64,000 nucleotides of DNA from Flavobacterium sp. N502540 (lineage in GTDB: Bacteria; Bacteroidota; Bacteroidia; Flavobacteriales; Flavobacteriaceae): NCBI RefSeq assembly GCF_025947365.1, contig NZ_CP110012.1, positions 2,418,001-2,482,000 of the forward strand, read 5' to 3'. Positions 26,001 to 35,493 of the stretch are shown here, in pieces. The first letter of the stretch is position 1; every line of letters starts with the position of its first letter. Under the pieces are notes generated by a model. That model was not told the DNA's origin. It saw only the letters and a list, made by a program, of their open reading frames with translations, and ran no database searches. The translations under genes were made by a program, and so were the position numbers.

Positions 26001-29000
26001 GGACCTTATAACAATAATCCGAATTTTGGTGCAAGTCCCGCCAGTTCTAATTTTGGAGGAATCATGCGTGCTCTAAATTCGACCAACTTCGAACAGGGGA
26101 ATGTCGAGTACATCCAGTTTTGGGTGATGGACCCTTATGTAGGTAACGGAGAAGCAGCAGTTAATAATACCGGAAAAATTTATTTCAACTTAGGAGAAAT
26201 CTCAGAAGACGTATTAAAAGACGGAAGAAAACAATATGAAAACGGATTAGGCCCGGATCAGATCATGGTAAACCCTAGACCGCTTTGGGGAGATGTTCCG
26301 GCATCACAATCTTTAATTTATGCCTTTGATAACAATGCAGGGAATCGTAGCAATCAGGATGTTGGTTTAGACGGTTTACCCAATGCGAAAGAAGCTCAAA
26401 TATATACAAATTATGGTGGAGAGACAGATCCGGCCGGAGACGATTATACCTATTATCTAAATACTGATGGAGGCGTTTTAGAACGTTATAAAAATTACAA
26501 TGGTACAGAAGGAAACTCTCCCGTAAGTATCGATTCCCCAAACCGTGGATCAACAACTTTACCGGATGTTGAAGATATCAACCGTGACAATACCATGAGT
26601 ACAATTAATGCGTATTATGAATATAGCATCGATGTAAAACCGGGAATGCAGGTAGGGCAGAATTTCGTTACGGACATTCGTGAAGTAAGCAATGTTGAAT
26701 TGCCAAACGGATCAACGACAACAGCAAGATGGATTCAGTTTAAAATTCCCGTTGCCCAACCGCAAAATACTATCGGAAATATTACCGATTTCAGATCGAT
26801 TCGTTTCATGCGTATGTTCATGACTGGTTTTAGTAATCAGATGACTGTTCGTTTTGGAGCTTTGGATTTAGTGAGGGGAGAATGGAGAAGATTTACCGGT
26901 ACACTTGATGCCAACGATACGAATCCGGCTGACGACGGAACGGAGTTTGATGTTGCAGCAGTAAACATTCAGGAGAATGGTACAAAATGCCCTGTGAATT
27001 ATGTGGTACCGCCGGGTGTTCGTAGAGAGCAGCTGTATAATAACAATACCATTATCAATCAAAATGAGCAAGCCCTAGCGGTTAGAGTTAGCGGTTCAGG
27101 ATTACAGTATCAGGATTCAAGAGCTGTTTTTAAGAATGTAAGTGTAGACATGCGTCAGTACAAAAAACTGAAAATGTTTTTACATGCTGAATCATTGCCA
27201 AACGAAAACACGTTACTCGATGATGAAATGGTAGGTTTTATCCGTTTTGGAAATGACTTTACACAAAACTTCTATCAGGTCGAGGTTCCTTTAAAAGTGA
27301 CCAGAACCGGAGGGTCCTGTAGCATAAGTCCGGATCAGGTTTGGCTGGAAGAGAACAATATTGATTTAGCACTGGAGTTATTGACCCGAATGAAAATTAA
27401 GGGGATGACTATTGATATTAATTCTGATAAAAGAGATGTTAACGGGATTTATTATCCCGACGACGATCTAAGTGTTGGCGGAGGTGATGGAGACGGCAGA
27501 TTAAGATTAGGAATCAAAGGAAATCCTAATTTTGGTTTAGTCCGAACTTTGATGGTGGGAGTTAAGAGTAGGGCAGATCATAAAACCATTAAAGGAGAGA
27601 TTTGGTTCAACGAACTTCGAATGGCCGATCTGGAGAACAAAGGCGGTATGGCAGCAATTTTAAATATCGACACCAATATGGCAGATTTTGCTACCGTATC
27701 GGCTACCGGTAAAAAGAGTACCATTGGTTTTGGATCTTTAGAACAAGGAGCAAACGAGAGAAGCCGTGAAGATCTACAGCAGTATAATATTGTTACCAAT
27801 TTGAATTTAGGGAAATTATTGCCACACAGATGGGGAATCAATTTGCCATTTAATTACGCAATTGGAGAAGAAGTTATCACACCGGAATACGACCCGTTCA
27901 ATCAGGATATAAAATTAAAACAGCTGATTAAAGAAACGACTGATGAGGCAGAGAAAGAAAACATCAGAACCAGAGCTGTTGATTACACCAAAAGAAGAAG
28001 TATCAACTTTATCGGCGTAAGAAAAGACAGAGCACCGGAACAGAAACCGCATGTTTATGATGTTGAAAATTTCACCTTTTCACAATCGTACAATCAGGTA
28101 GAACGTCACGATTATGAAGTGGCAGATTACGTAGACGAGCAGTCGAATAGTGCCGTGAATTATGCGTACACCTTCCAGCCTAAAGAAGTGGTTCCGTTCA
28201 AGAAGACTAAGTTTATGAAGAAAAGTGAGTATTGGAAAATGCTGAGCGATTTTAATTTTAATTATTTGCCTTCAAATGTTTCCTTTAACACAAATATTTT
28301 GAGACAAAGTAACCGTCAGCAATTTAGAGAAGTGGAAGTACAGGGAATTGGTCTTGATCCGTTGTACAGACGAAACTTTGCCTTTAATTATCAGTACGGT
28401 TTTGGTTTCAATTTAACGAAATCTTTAAAAATTAACTATACAGCTGCATCCAATAATATCGTAAGGAATTTTCTAAATGATGACAATACACCAAAACAGG
28501 ATTTTAATATCTGGGACGATTATTTTGATATTGGAACGCCAAATCAGCACGTACAGCAGTTAGTGTTGAATTATGATATTCCAATTCACAAAATTCCGGT
28601 ACTAAGCTTCATCAAAGCAAATTATTCGTATACTGCCGATTATAGCTGGCAGCGTGCGTCGACTGCATTATCTGAATATGTGGATCCTGTCACTGGAAGT
28701 ACGGTTGATTTAGGAAACACTATTCAGAATGCCAATTCGAATACGCTAACGACAACGCTTAACATGAACATGCTGTACAAGTATTTAGGATTAACTCCGG
28801 GGTCAAAAACAGGAGCAAAACCTAAAGCTGCTGCACCGCCAAAACCGGGAGAGAAAATTGTAAATACGGCAAAACCGGCTACCACTAGCAGTCCGTTTTA
28901 TGACGGTATGATTGGTATTCTGACCAGTATAAAAAACGTTCAGGTCAATTATACCGTGAATAGTGGAACCGTTTTACCAGGGTATACACCGGGTATTGGT

Positions 29001-30320
29001 TTCTTCGGAACATCGAGGCCTACTCTAGGATTCGTTTTCGGAAGTCAGGACGACATTCGTTTTGAAGCGGCGAAAAGAGGATGGCTAACCACTTATCAGG
29101 AATTTAATCAAAGTTTTACTCAGGTAACCAATAAGCTCCTGAAAGTAACGGCGAATATCGATTTATTGCCTGATTTGAAAATTGACCTGAACATGGATCG
29201 TAATTATTCTGAGAATAATTCAGAGCAGTATAGTGTTGTTAAAAATAATGTGACAGGAGATTTAGATTATAAGGCTTTGTCACCTTATAATTATGGAATG
29301 TTCTCTATTTCGACAGTGCTTATAAAAACAGCATTTTCGACCAGCACCGCAACAGAGTCTGCCGCATTTGATGATTTTAGAAACAACCGTATGATTATAG
29401 CAAACCGTTTGGCAGAGGAGCGTTATGGTGCAGGAGCACCAATTCCGAGATACGGCGATGCCAATAATCCAATTCCGGCTCCGACAGATCCGAATTATAA
29501 AGTATATACTGCTAACGAAGGGTATCCGATAGGATTTACCAAAAGCAATCAGGCAGTTTTATTGCCAGCATTTTTAGCGGCCTATACGGGAAGTAGTGCA
29601 TCAAGCAGTTCAACAGATATTTTCAGAAATTTCCCAATTCCAAACTGGAGTGTTAAGTACAACGGTTTAATGCGTTATAAATATTTCAAAGACAAATTCA
29701 AGCGTTTTTCTTTACAGCATAATTACAGAGCATCGTATACCATTAACCAGTTCAGATCGAATTTTGACTATATAGAGAAGCCTAACGGACAGGATGTCAA
29801 TACTAATTTCTTTAACAAAACCATCATGTCTAATATTAACCTCGTAGAGCAGTTCAGTCCGTTAATCCGAATGGATTTTGAATTGAAAAGTTCATTACGT
29901 GTATTGACAGAGATTAAAAAAGACAGAGCTTTGTCTATGAGTTTTGATAATAATTTGTTGACCGAAGTAAAAGGAATGGAATATGTTGTGGGTCTGGGCT
30001 ATCGTTTTAAAGATGTAATTTTCTCCTCAAGACTTGCCGATTCACCAACAGGAATTATAAAAAGTGATATCAATATTAAGTGTGACTTCTCGTATCGAAA
30101 TAATGAAACCTTAGTGCGCTATTTAGATTATGACAACAACCAATTAGCCGCAGGACAAAATATATGGTCGTTAAAACTTACGGCAGATTATGCATTCAGT
30201 AAAAACCTGACTGCAATATTCTACTACGATCATTCGTTTTCGAAAGCTGTAATCTCGACAGCATTCCCTTTAACGAATATTAGATCAGGATTTACACTTC
30301 GATATAATTTTGGGAATTAA
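23097..30320 (+). CDS. sprA: SprA (Sov), outer-membrane translocon of the type IX secretion system
   Basis: 2407 residues with a signal peptide (1-19, ending LRAQ). The start of the mature protein (FSVGKVEIGNPPSILSAYRYD) and the repeated SprA-type segments (SMPLNSTLIRGAQSLFG; IDDFEGSQSTIDMRSAYAW; RNTQSGALQDSDKNKFLLRG) are characteristic. SprA/Sov is known to form the very large beta-barrel through which T9SS substrates cross the outer membrane and is needed for gliding. A Pro/Lys-rich low-complexity linker lies around residues 1900-1925. The C-terminal stretch is rich in alternating barrel strands and ends in YNFGN. Full length with no frameshift. The order ruvA-sprA-gcvH agrees with what I recall of F. 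johnsoniae. Confidence 0.95.
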   Translation: MRKICIFLLFLFCGNVLRAQVNPTVQDTTKTQFSVGKVEIGNPPSILSAYRYDPITDRYIYTSSVDGFNINYPIVLTPKEYEDLVLKESRRDYFRKKADAIDGKKSGSEAAKKNLLPRYYINSGLFESIFGSNTIDVKPTGSVEMDLGIRYTKQDNPAFSPRNRSSLTFDFDQRISMSLLGKVGTRLEVNANYDTQSTFAFQNLFKLAYTPSEDDIVQKVEVGNVSMPLNSTLIRGAQSLFGVKTVLQFGKTTVTGVFSEQKSQTKSIVAEGGGTVQNFDLYALDYDNDRHFFLSQYFRNIYDESLRGYPLIKSRVQVTRIEVWVTNKQNRVATNNNNLRNIIALQDLGEAQITGIPDNQVVVISNSVGFFNASIDAPTRNDNNKYDPATIGKPGAYLNSNIREIVTAKSGFNNANTSEGTDYSVLENARKLTANEFTFNPQLGYISLQQRLANDEILAVAFEYTVGGKVYQVGEFGSDGVDGTVVTGNNNANKAIITQSLVLKMLKSNLTNVQNPVWNLMMKNVYQIPQAYQIKQDDFRLNILYTDPSPINYISPVPGTTFPANPTADNKVELTPLLNVFNLDRLNYNNDPQAGGDGFFDYIPGITVDVQNARIIFSTKEPFGELLFKKLQNTGSVENYDDPTTYNANQKRYVFRNMYRNTQSGALQDSDKNKFLLRGKYKSSGSNGIPIGAFNVPQGSVVVMAAGRRLVEGIDYSVDYQLGRVQILDPSLQASNTPIEVSLENNSIFGQQTRRFIGFNVEHKISDKFIVGGTYLKMNERPFTQKSSYGQESVNNTIFGFNGNYSTEVPFFTRLVNKLPNIDTDVPSNLSIRGEVAFLKPDAPKASDFEGEATIYIDDFEGSQSTIDMRSAYAWSLASTPFVNSINDNTFNANSTTLEYGFKRAKLSWYTIDPVFYASKPSGISNDDLSLNTTRRIYSRELYPNTDIAQGQIQVVNTLDLTYYPSNRGPYNNNPNFGASPASSNFGGIMRALNSTNFEQGNVEYIQFWVMDPYVGNGEAAVNNTGKIYFNLGEISEDVLKDGRKQYENGLGPDQIMVNPRPLWGDVPASQSLIYAFDNNAGNRSNQDVGLDGLPNAKEAQIYTNYGGETDPAGDDYTYYLNTDGGVLERYKNYNGTEGNSPVSIDSPNRGSTTLPDVEDINRDNTMSTINAYYEYSIDVKPGMQVGQNFVTDIREVSNVELPNGSTTTARWIQFKIPVAQPQNTIGNITDFRSIRFMRMFMTGFSNQMTVRFGALDLVRGEWRRFTGTLDANDTNPADDGTEFDVAAVNIQENGTKCPVNYVVPPGVRREQLYNNNTIINQNEQALAVRVSGSGLQYQDSRAVFKNVSVDMRQYKKLKMFLHAESLPNENTLLDDEMVGFIRFGNDFTQNFYQVEVPLKVTRTGGSCSISPDQVWLEENNIDLALELLTRMKIKGMTIDINSDKRDVNGIYYPDDDLSVGGGDGDGRLRLGIKGNPNFGLVRTLMVGVKSRADHKTIKGEIWFNELRMADLENKGGMAAILNIDTNMADFATVSATGKKSTIGFGSLEQGANERSREDLQQYNIVTNLNLGKLLPHRWGINLPFNYAIGEEVITPEYDPFNQDIKLKQLIKETTDEAEKENIRTRAVDYTKRRSINFIGVRKDRAPEQKPHVYDVENFTFSQSYNQVERHDYEVADYVDEQSNSAVNYAYTFQPKEVVPFKKTKFMKKSEYWKMLSDFNFNYLPSNVSFNTNILRQSNRQQFREVEVQGIGLDPLYRRNFAFNYQYGFGFNLTKSLKINYTAASNNIVRNFLNDDNTPKQDFNIWDDYFDIGTPNQHVQQLVLNYDIPIHKIPVLSFIKANYSYTADYSWQRASTALSEYVDPVTGSTVDLGNTIQNANSNTLTTTLNMNMLYKYLGLTPGSKTGAKPKAAAPPKPGEKIVNTAKPATTSSPFYDGMIGILTSIKNVQVNYTVNSGTVLPGYTPGIGFFGTSRPTLGFVFGSQDDIRFEAAKRGWLTTYQEFNQSFTQVTNKLLKVTANIDLLPDLKIDLNMDRNYSENNSEQYSVVKNNVTGDLDYKALSPYNYGMFSISTVLIKTAFSTSTATESAAFDDFRNNRMIIANRLAEERYGAGAPIPRYGDANNPIPAPTDPNYKVYTANEGYPIGFTKSNQAVLLPAFLAAYTGSSASSSSTDIFRNFPIPNWSVKYNGLMRYKYFKDKFKRFSLQHNYRASYTINQFRSNFDYIEKPNGQDVNTNFFNKTIMSNINLVEQFSPLIRMDFELKSSLRVLTEIKKDRALSMSFDNNLLTEVKGMEYVVGLGYRFKDVIFSSRLADSPTGIIKSDINIKCDFSYRNNETLVRYLDYDNNQLAAGQNIWSLKLTADYAFSKNLTAIFYYDHSFSKAVISTAFPLTNIRSGFTLRYNFGN

Positions 30321-30357
30321 TTTTTAATTTCTAAAGGGGATTTTATTAGAAGATTAT

Positions 30358-30365
30358 TACATTTG
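30358..30365 (+). promoter_or_regulatory. Bacteroidota -7 promoter element for gcvH
   Basis: TACATTTG lies 43 bp before the gcvH ATG and 38 bp after the sprA stop, so gcvH need not depend on readthrough from sprA. Confidence 0.65.
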
Positions 30366-30408
30366 TGCCTCAATTATTAAACTATCAATTTTCAAACACA
30401 CAACTATT

Positions 30409-30789
30409 ATGAGCATACCAGCAAATTTAAAGTACACAAAAGATCACGAATGGGTTAGCATCGAAGGAGATGTTGCAACAGTAGGAATTACTCATTTTGC
30501 ACAAAAAGAGTTAGGAGATATCGTGTATGTTGAAGTAGAAACTTTAGATCAGAAACTTGACAGAGATGAGGTTTTTGGAACAGTTGAAGCTGTAAAGACA
30601 GTATCAGATTTGTTTTTACCATTAACAGGAGAAATCATTGCCTTCAATGAAAACCTTGAAAGCGAACCTGAAACTGTGAATTCTGATCCTTACGGAGATG
30701 GATGGATGATTAAAATTAAAATTGCTGATGCATCAGAAATTGATTCTTTATTGTCTGCTGATGCTTATAAAGAACTTATAGGTGCCTAA
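30409..30789 (+). CDS. gcvH: Glycine cleavage system H protein
   Basis: 126 residues, normal for the family. The lipoyl domain is clear: [16 protein letters not shown] near the start and [12 protein letters not shown], in which K63 is the expected lipoylated lysine. The H protein carries the aminomethyl group between the P, T and L proteins of glycine cleavage; the other subunits are not in this window. Its stop overlaps the start of the VanZ-like gene by 8 bp, implying translational coupling. Confidence 0.96.
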   Translation: MSIPANLKYTKDHEWVSIEGDVATVGITHFAQKELGDIVYVEVETLDQKLDRDEVFGTVEAVKTVSDLFLPLTGEIIAFNENLESEPETVNSDPYGDGWMIKIKIADASEIDSLLSADAYKELIGA

Positions 30790-31165
30790 ACAATTGCTCT
30801 TAATCTGGGCAATTATCTGCTCAGGAATCATTACTTATTTTTGTTTGACAGATTCCAGTAATATTCCGGCGATAAATTTTCCGAGTATAGATAAGATTGT
30901 CCATTTTTGTTTTCATTTTGGATTTACAATTTCCTGGATTTTGTTTTTCAAAAAAGAGCTGAAAGGAAAAGCACCGGACGATTACAAGGCCTATTTAATT
31001 TCATTTATATTTTCTGTTTTTTTCGGAATTACAATCGAAATTCTGCAAAGTGTTTTAACGGTTACACGAGCATCAGATGTAACAGATGTTTTAGCCAATG
31101 CACTTGGAGCTATTTTTGGCATCTTTGCCGCTATAGTTTTTAAAAAACAAATCGATAAAATTTAA
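30782..31165 (+). CDS. VanZ-like membrane protein
   Basis: 127 residues with four hydrophobic segments (about 4-24, 38-52, 73-92, 104-122). The family pattern is present: [15 protein letters not shown] and later [25 protein letters not shown]. The start is GTG at 30782, overlapping gcvH by 8 bp; a TTG at 30794 is possible but loses the coupling. VanZ-like proteins were named after a teicoplanin-resistance accessory protein, but the biochemical role of the family is unclear and resistance should not be inferred here. A terminator follows. Confidence 0.85.
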   Translation: MPKQLLLIWAIICSGIITYFCLTDSSNIPAINFPSIDKIVHFCFHFGFTISWILFFKKELKGKAPDDYKAYLISFIFSVFFGITIEILQSVLTVTRASDVTDVLANALGAIFGIFAAIVFKKQIDKI

Positions 31166-31171
31166 GAATAT

Positions 31172-31197
31172 AAAACCCACTTTGGTGGGTTTTTTTG
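31172..31197 (+). terminator. Rho-independent terminator after the VanZ-like gene
   Basis: AACCCAC/GTGGGTT stem (31174-31180 with 31185-31191), extended by A/T pairs, then a T-run; 6 bp after the stop codon. Confidence 0.88.
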
Positions 31198-31204
31198 TGC
31201 TCTA

Positions 31205-31490
31205 ATCTTAACGCTTTCAAGGTTGGTCAGAACTTTGTGGCTTCGCGACTTTGCGAGCAATGTTATTTAGTCAGGAAAAAATGGATAAAAAGATTTCAGA
31301 TTTTTGATTAACGATTTTTGATTTCAGATGTTTGAGAGGGTATAAAATTGATAATTGAACTATTGAGAAGCATTAAATCAAAAATCAGCAATCGTTAATT
31401 TTTATTCTAAAATCATCTAATTTAATGATGTTCCTTTGTTTTAGAGGAAACCTTCGTTGGCTTTACGTAAATCTTCTCAGCCTTTGTGGT
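31205..31490 (+). repeat. Gene-free stretch with degenerate interspersed repeats
   Basis: AACTTTGTGGCTTCGCGAC followed by TTTGCGAGC (about 31230-31260) is related to the element at 17660-17690. A second piece (GGCTTTACGTAAATCTTCTC then AGCCTTTGTGG, about 31459-31488) is of the same style. Between them, ATTAACGATTTTTGATTT (about 31301) and AAATCAAAAATCAGCAATCG (about 31376) form an imperfect long inverted repeat. No coding signal is seen. The stretch ends at the deoC promoter. Confidence 0.45.
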
Positions 31491-31508
31491 TCATTCTAAT
31501 TTTAAATG

Positions 31509-31516
31509 TATTTTTG
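31509..31516 (+). promoter_or_regulatory. Bacteroidota promoter for deoC
   Basis: TATTTTTG (-7 element) with TTTG about 22 bp upstream (31483-31486), close to the TTG/TAnnTTTG arrangement. It lies 26 bp before the deoC ATG at 31543 and inside the longer open frame, so it helps decide the start. Confidence 0.6.
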
Positions 31517-31542
31517 CAGAATTCTCAGAACACGCACAAATC

Positions 31543-32286
31543 ATGAATGTTAAGCAATATCTGGACTCTACTTATTTAAAAACAGCCTCCCAGGCAGGAC
31601 TTTCGGAAGCAGAAAATACCCTTGTGGTTAAAAATGCTATTGAAGAGGCAATTCGCGAAGGTTTTAAACTCATCATGATTCGGCCCGAACAGGTGGTTTT
31701 GGCAAAAGAAATGATTCATAAAGCCAATTCGACTTTACTGATAGGTACCGTTATAGACTTTCCTGAAGGAGACTCAGATTTAGAATCTAAATTAAAAGAA
31801 GCCAACAAAGCAATAGAAGACGGAGCAGATGATCTGGATTTTGTTTGCAATTATAAGGCATTCAAAGAAGGGGATGTTGACCTGGTTAAACAAGAGATTT
31901 TAGTGGGAACACAAATTGGTCTTGCAAGCAATAAAACAGTGAAATGGATTATTGAAGTTGCCGCCTTAAATGATACACAGATAATTCAGCTTTCGGCATT
32001 GATTAAAAATGTAGTGATGTCTCATTTTAAAGAAGAAAACTATGGTTCAGTTTTCGTGAAGTCATCCACAGGATTTTATAAAACCGAAAACGATTTACCA
32101 AACGGAGCAACCCTTCCAACAATTATAATGATGCTGGAAAACGCATCGCCTTTGCCTGTTAAAGCTGCCGGAGGAGTTCGGTCTTATCAGGATGCCATAG
32201 AAATGATTCGATTAGGTGTAAAACGAATCGGAACCTCTGCTGCAAAAACAATTGCGGATGGAGGGAATACCTCAAATCAATATTAA
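31543..32286 (+). CDS. deoC: Deoxyribose-phosphate aldolase
   Basis: 247 residues from MNVKQYLDSTYLK. The upstream extension to 31486 is AT-rich promoter DNA and is rejected. Active-site features of class I DERA: DDLDFV (D99), the Schiff-base lysine K173 in FVKSSTGF, and a second lysine K207 in VKAAGG. It cleaves 2-deoxyribose-5-phosphate to glyceraldehyde-3-phosphate and acetaldehyde in nucleoside salvage. An unrelated gliding gene starts 18 bp downstream, so the two probably share a transcript. Confidence 0.94.
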   Translation: MNVKQYLDSTYLKTASQAGLSEAENTLVVKNAIEEAIREGFKLIMIRPEQVVLAKEMIHKANSTLLIGTVIDFPEGDSDLESKLKEANKAIEDGADDLDFVCNYKAFKEGDVDLVKQEILVGTQIGLASNKTVKWIIEVAALNDTQIIQLSALIKNVVMSHFKEENYGSVFVKSSTGFYKTENDLPNGATLPTIIMMLENASPLPVKAAGGVRSYQDAIEMIRLGVKRIGTSAAKTIADGGNTSNQY

Positions 32287-32304
32287 ATAAAAACCTAAAT
32301 TTAC

Positions 32305-34428
32305 GTGAATAAGATTGCCCTGTCTTTTATTTTAACCTTAACCGCTTTGTTTGCTTTTTCGCAGGAAAGTAACAATACTTCAATCAAGCCCGGTTTTACT
32401 GCAGAACAGTTTCCGGTTTTTCCAAACTGTGAAAATCTTCAATCCAAACAACTTGAAAATTGTTTTTATAAAGAAGTGCAGGATTTTGTATTTCAGAATT
32501 ATCAGGTGCCTGAAAATCTAAAACAAGCCAACTATAAAGGAGAAGTAAAAGTGCTATTCGAAGTAGATGCAAATGGCGAGTTCAAAGTAATTTATGTAAA
32601 CGCGTTAAACGATGCGTTATCAGAAGAAGCTAAACGTGTTTTTAAGAAGTTTCCCAAAATAAAGCCTTCGACCTATAACGGAAAAGCAACTTACTCCAAG
32701 TACACCATTTCGATCGATATTCCTTTGAAAAGTGCCGATCAGATTGCTCAGGAAGCATTGGCCGCTGCCCAAATTTTAAAGCCTATCGAAAAACCAATGA
32801 CAGAATTGGATAGTATTGTGTATAAAAAATACAACAATCCGGAATTTGAAAGTCATTTGAGTATTCCGTTTTCACACAGTTATTATGCACAGTTTGATAA
32901 AGCAATGAATCAGGTGGGAAGTAATAATCATACCGCATCAAAGCCTTATACGTATGCTGAAGTTTCAAAATATTATAATTTAAAAGCAGTAAATCAATCC
33001 CTTCAAAAAAATGTTTCCACTTGGTTGGGAAGAAAATTCTGGAATGAAAATATGGTTCAGATTCAGGGAGAAGACTATTGGCTGTCCTTAAATCCTATTG
33101 TGGATTTACAAATGGGAAAAGCCTCAGATCTGGATGCTTCCTACACCTACGTAAATACACGTGCCTTAAATTTCAGAGGAGGATTAGGAAAACAAATCAA
33201 TTTTACCACAACGATCTTTGAAAGTCAGGGACGATTTGCGGGTTATTATAATGATTTTGCCGAAAGCTTAAAACCGTCAGGAGGAAATCCGGCCATTCTT
33301 CCGGGAATGGGGATTGCGAAACGATTCAAAACAGATGCTTATGATTTCCCTTTAGCAGAAGCAAATATTACCTACGCACCAAGTAAATTTTTTGATCTGC
33401 AATTGGGTTATGGAAGGAATTTTATTGGTGATGGATACCGCTCATTACTTGAAAGTGACGGAGCAAGTCCGTATCCGTATTTTAAAATCAATACGACCTT
33501 CTGGAAAATAAAATACACGAATACTTACATGTGGCTCAAAGATGTTCGTCCGGATGTGACCTTGGAGAGAACTTATGCCACAAAATTCATGGCCAATCAT
33601 TACCTAAGCTGGAACGTATCTAACAAACTGAACTTAGGTTTTTTTGAATCAGTAGTCTGGACCGATACAAATAATAGAGGTTTTGATATTAATTTTGTGA
33701 ATCCAATTATTTTCTACCGTTCTGTTGAGTTTGCATCATCATCAAGAAGTGGAAATGCATTATTGGGAGTAACGTCTAAATACAAGTGGAGCAATAATAT
33801 TAATTTGTATGCTCAGTTTTTATTGGATGAATTCTCACTAGGAGATATGAAAAGCGGAGACGGTAGTTGGAAAAATAAATTTGGATACCAGTTTGGAGCA
33901 AAATATTTCAATGCATTTGAAGTAAAAGATTTGCTGCTGCAGCTGGAATACAATCATGTGCGTCCGTATGTGTATGCACACAGTGCGGTGATCACTAATT
34001 ACGGGCACAACAATCAGAGTATAGGGCACCAATGGGGAGGTAATTTTTCGGAACTGGTTGCAATCGGACGTTACCATAAAGGACGTTATTTTGCTGATGC
34101 GAAATTTACCGTTGGAAAAAGAGGTTTAGACTTTGATACCGCTGAAGATAGTTTTAATTACGGAAGTAACATTTATAAAAATTATGATGAGAAACGACCG
34201 TATGATAAAGGTGTAAAAGTAGGGCAGGGAAATAAAACAAACGTTTTTATAGCAGATATACAAGGGGGATACCTGATAAACCCGATGACTAATCTGAAAC
34301 TGTTCGGAAGTTTTTTATATCGAAATTTTGATCCTACGAAAAATACACCCACAACTTTTAAGCAAAGTACCACCTGGTTTTCTATTGGATTGCGTTCCGA
34401 TATCTTCAATTGGTATTTTGATTACTAG
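32305..34428 (+). CDS. remB: RemB-like gliding motility outer-membrane protein
   Basis: 707 residues with a GTG start at 32305, which begins a clear signal peptide (MNKIALSFILTLTALFAFSQ). Residues about 40-145 form a TonB C-terminal-like domain (FPNCENLQ...GEVKVLFEVDANGEFKV...AKRVFKKFPKIKPS). The rest is strand-rich with many aromatic pairs and ends in SIGLRSDIFNWYFDY, typical of an outer-membrane barrel. RemB affects gliding in F. johnsoniae, and as I recall it there follows sprA, gcvH and deoC in the same order, which supports the name. The molecular role is not established. Confidence 0.8.
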   Translation: MNKIALSFILTLTALFAFSQESNNTSIKPGFTAEQFPVFPNCENLQSKQLENCFYKEVQDFVFQNYQVPENLKQANYKGEVKVLFEVDANGEFKVIYVNALNDALSEEAKRVFKKFPKIKPSTYNGKATYSKYTISIDIPLKSADQIAQEALAAAQILKPIEKPMTELDSIVYKKYNNPEFESHLSIPFSHSYYAQFDKAMNQVGSNNHTASKPYTYAEVSKYYNLKAVNQSLQKNVSTWLGRKFWNENMVQIQGEDYWLSLNPIVDLQMGKASDLDASYTYVNTRALNFRGGLGKQINFTTTIFESQGRFAGYYNDFAESLKPSGGNPAILPGMGIAKRFKTDAYDFPLAEANITYAPSKFFDLQLGYGRNFIGDGYRSLLESDGASPYPYFKINTTFWKIKYTNTYMWLKDVRPDVTLERTYATKFMANHYLSWNVSNKLNLGFFESVVWTDTNNRGFDINFVNPIIFYRSVEFASSSRSGNALLGVTSKYKWSNNINLYAQFLLDEFSLGDMKSGDGSWKNKFGYQFGAKYFNAFEVKDLLLQLEYNHVRPYVYAHSAVITNYGHNNQSIGHQWGGNFSELVAIGRYHKGRYFADAKFTVGKRGLDFDTAEDSFNYGSNIYKNYDEKRPYDKGVKVGQGNKTNVFIADIQGGYLINPMTNLKLFGSFLYRNFDPTKNTPTTFKQSTTWFSIGLRSDIFNWYFDY

Positions 34429-34544
34429 TGTTTTTAATAAGATTTTTTGATATAATAGTGTTAAAGATTTGCAAGTCCTTATTTTGTAAAGGTTTTATTG
34501 AAAAAAATCTAATTTTATAGGTCTAAATTCTACAATCTAATTTG

Positions 34545-34552
34545 TACATTTG
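34545..34552 (+). promoter_or_regulatory. Bacteroidota -7 promoter element for the oxidase cluster
   Basis: TACATTTG. The nominal TTG start of the longer ctaB frame (34550) lies within this element, so translation must begin further downstream (34589). Confidence 0.7.
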
Positions 34553-34588
34553 CACCACTCAAAAAAAAACATACAAATAATTACTGTA

Positions 34589-35491
34589 TTGAACACGACT
34601 AAAAATACATTTTCACTAAAATCAATATTTACCGATTTCAAAGAGATTACCAAAGCTGGTTTAGCAATCAGTGTATTGTTCTCTTCTGTAGCCGGATATT
34701 TATTGGGAGTTAATGAGGAACATCCTTTTAAATGGAGTGTTTTGGCAGTTTTGGCAATCGGTGGATATTGCATGGTTGGAGCTTCGAATGCATTTAATCA
34801 GGTGATCGAAAAAGATATCGATGCTTTAATGGACCGAACCAAAAATCGTCCGGTTCCTTCAGGGCGCATGTCTCCAAAAATGGCTTTGTTTGTGGCAAGT
34901 TTGCTTACTATTATTGGTATTGCCTTGCTTTACACCATAAATGCTAAGTCGGCTATGTTTGCCGCAATCTCCATATTCTTATACACCAGTATTTATACCC
35001 CTTTGAAAACGGTAACTTCATTGTCTGTTTTTGTAGGTGCTTTTCCGGGAGCAATTCCTTTCATGTTAGGGTGGGTTGCAGCTACGGGAGAATTTGGTAT
35101 AGAAGCCGGAACACTGTTTTTGATTCAGTTTTTCTGGCAATTTCCTCATTTTTGGGCAATTGGCTGGTTTTTGTATGAAGATTATGAGAAAGCCGGAATC
35201 TTCATGTTGCCAACAGGAAAAAAAGATAAAGGAACCGCTTTGCAGGTTATTTTATATACAGTTTGGTTGATTGTTGCTTCGTTATTACCGGTTTTAGGAT
35301 ATACAGGGCAATTGTTTATCTCGCCAATAGCAGCAATTTTAGTGTTTTTGTTAGGTTTATGGATGTTGTTTTATGCAGTACGTCTGTATCAGTTAAGAAC
35401 ACCAAAAGCAGCGAGAACTTTAATGCTGGTAAGTGTTTCGTATATCTCGTTACTGCAAATCGTATTTATAGTAGATAAATTTTTAAGATAG
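34589..35491 (+). CDS. ctaB: Protoheme IX farnesyltransferase (heme O synthase)
   Basis: 300 residues starting at TTG 34589 (MNTTKNTFSLKS...). An earlier TTG at 34550 overlaps the promoter and is rejected. UbiA-type prenyltransferase with about eight membrane segments. The first Asp-rich motif is NAFNQVIEKDIDALMDRT followed by KNRPVPSG, diagnostic of CtaB/CyoE. It farnesylates heme b to heme O, the precursor needed by heme-copper oxidases. It heads a run of oxidase genes, with 2 bp between its stop and the next start. Confidence 0.94.
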   Translation: MNTTKNTFSLKSIFTDFKEITKAGLAISVLFSSVAGYLLGVNEEHPFKWSVLAVLAIGGYCMVGASNAFNQVIEKDIDALMDRTKNRPVPSGRMSPKMALFVASLLTIIGIALLYTINAKSAMFAAISIFLYTSIYTPLKTVTSLSVFVGAFPGAIPFMLGWVAATGEFGIEAGTLFLIQFFWQFPHFWAIGWFLYEDYEKAGIFMLPTGKKDKGTALQVILYTVWLIVASLLPVLGYTGQLFISPIAAILVFLLGLWMLFYAVRLYQLRTPKAARTLMLVSVSYISLLQIVFIVDKFLR

Positions 35492-35493
35492 TT

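Noticed and set aside
30782..31165. Glycopeptide resistance from the VanZ-like protein
   Set aside because: The family is widespread and no van cluster genes are present.
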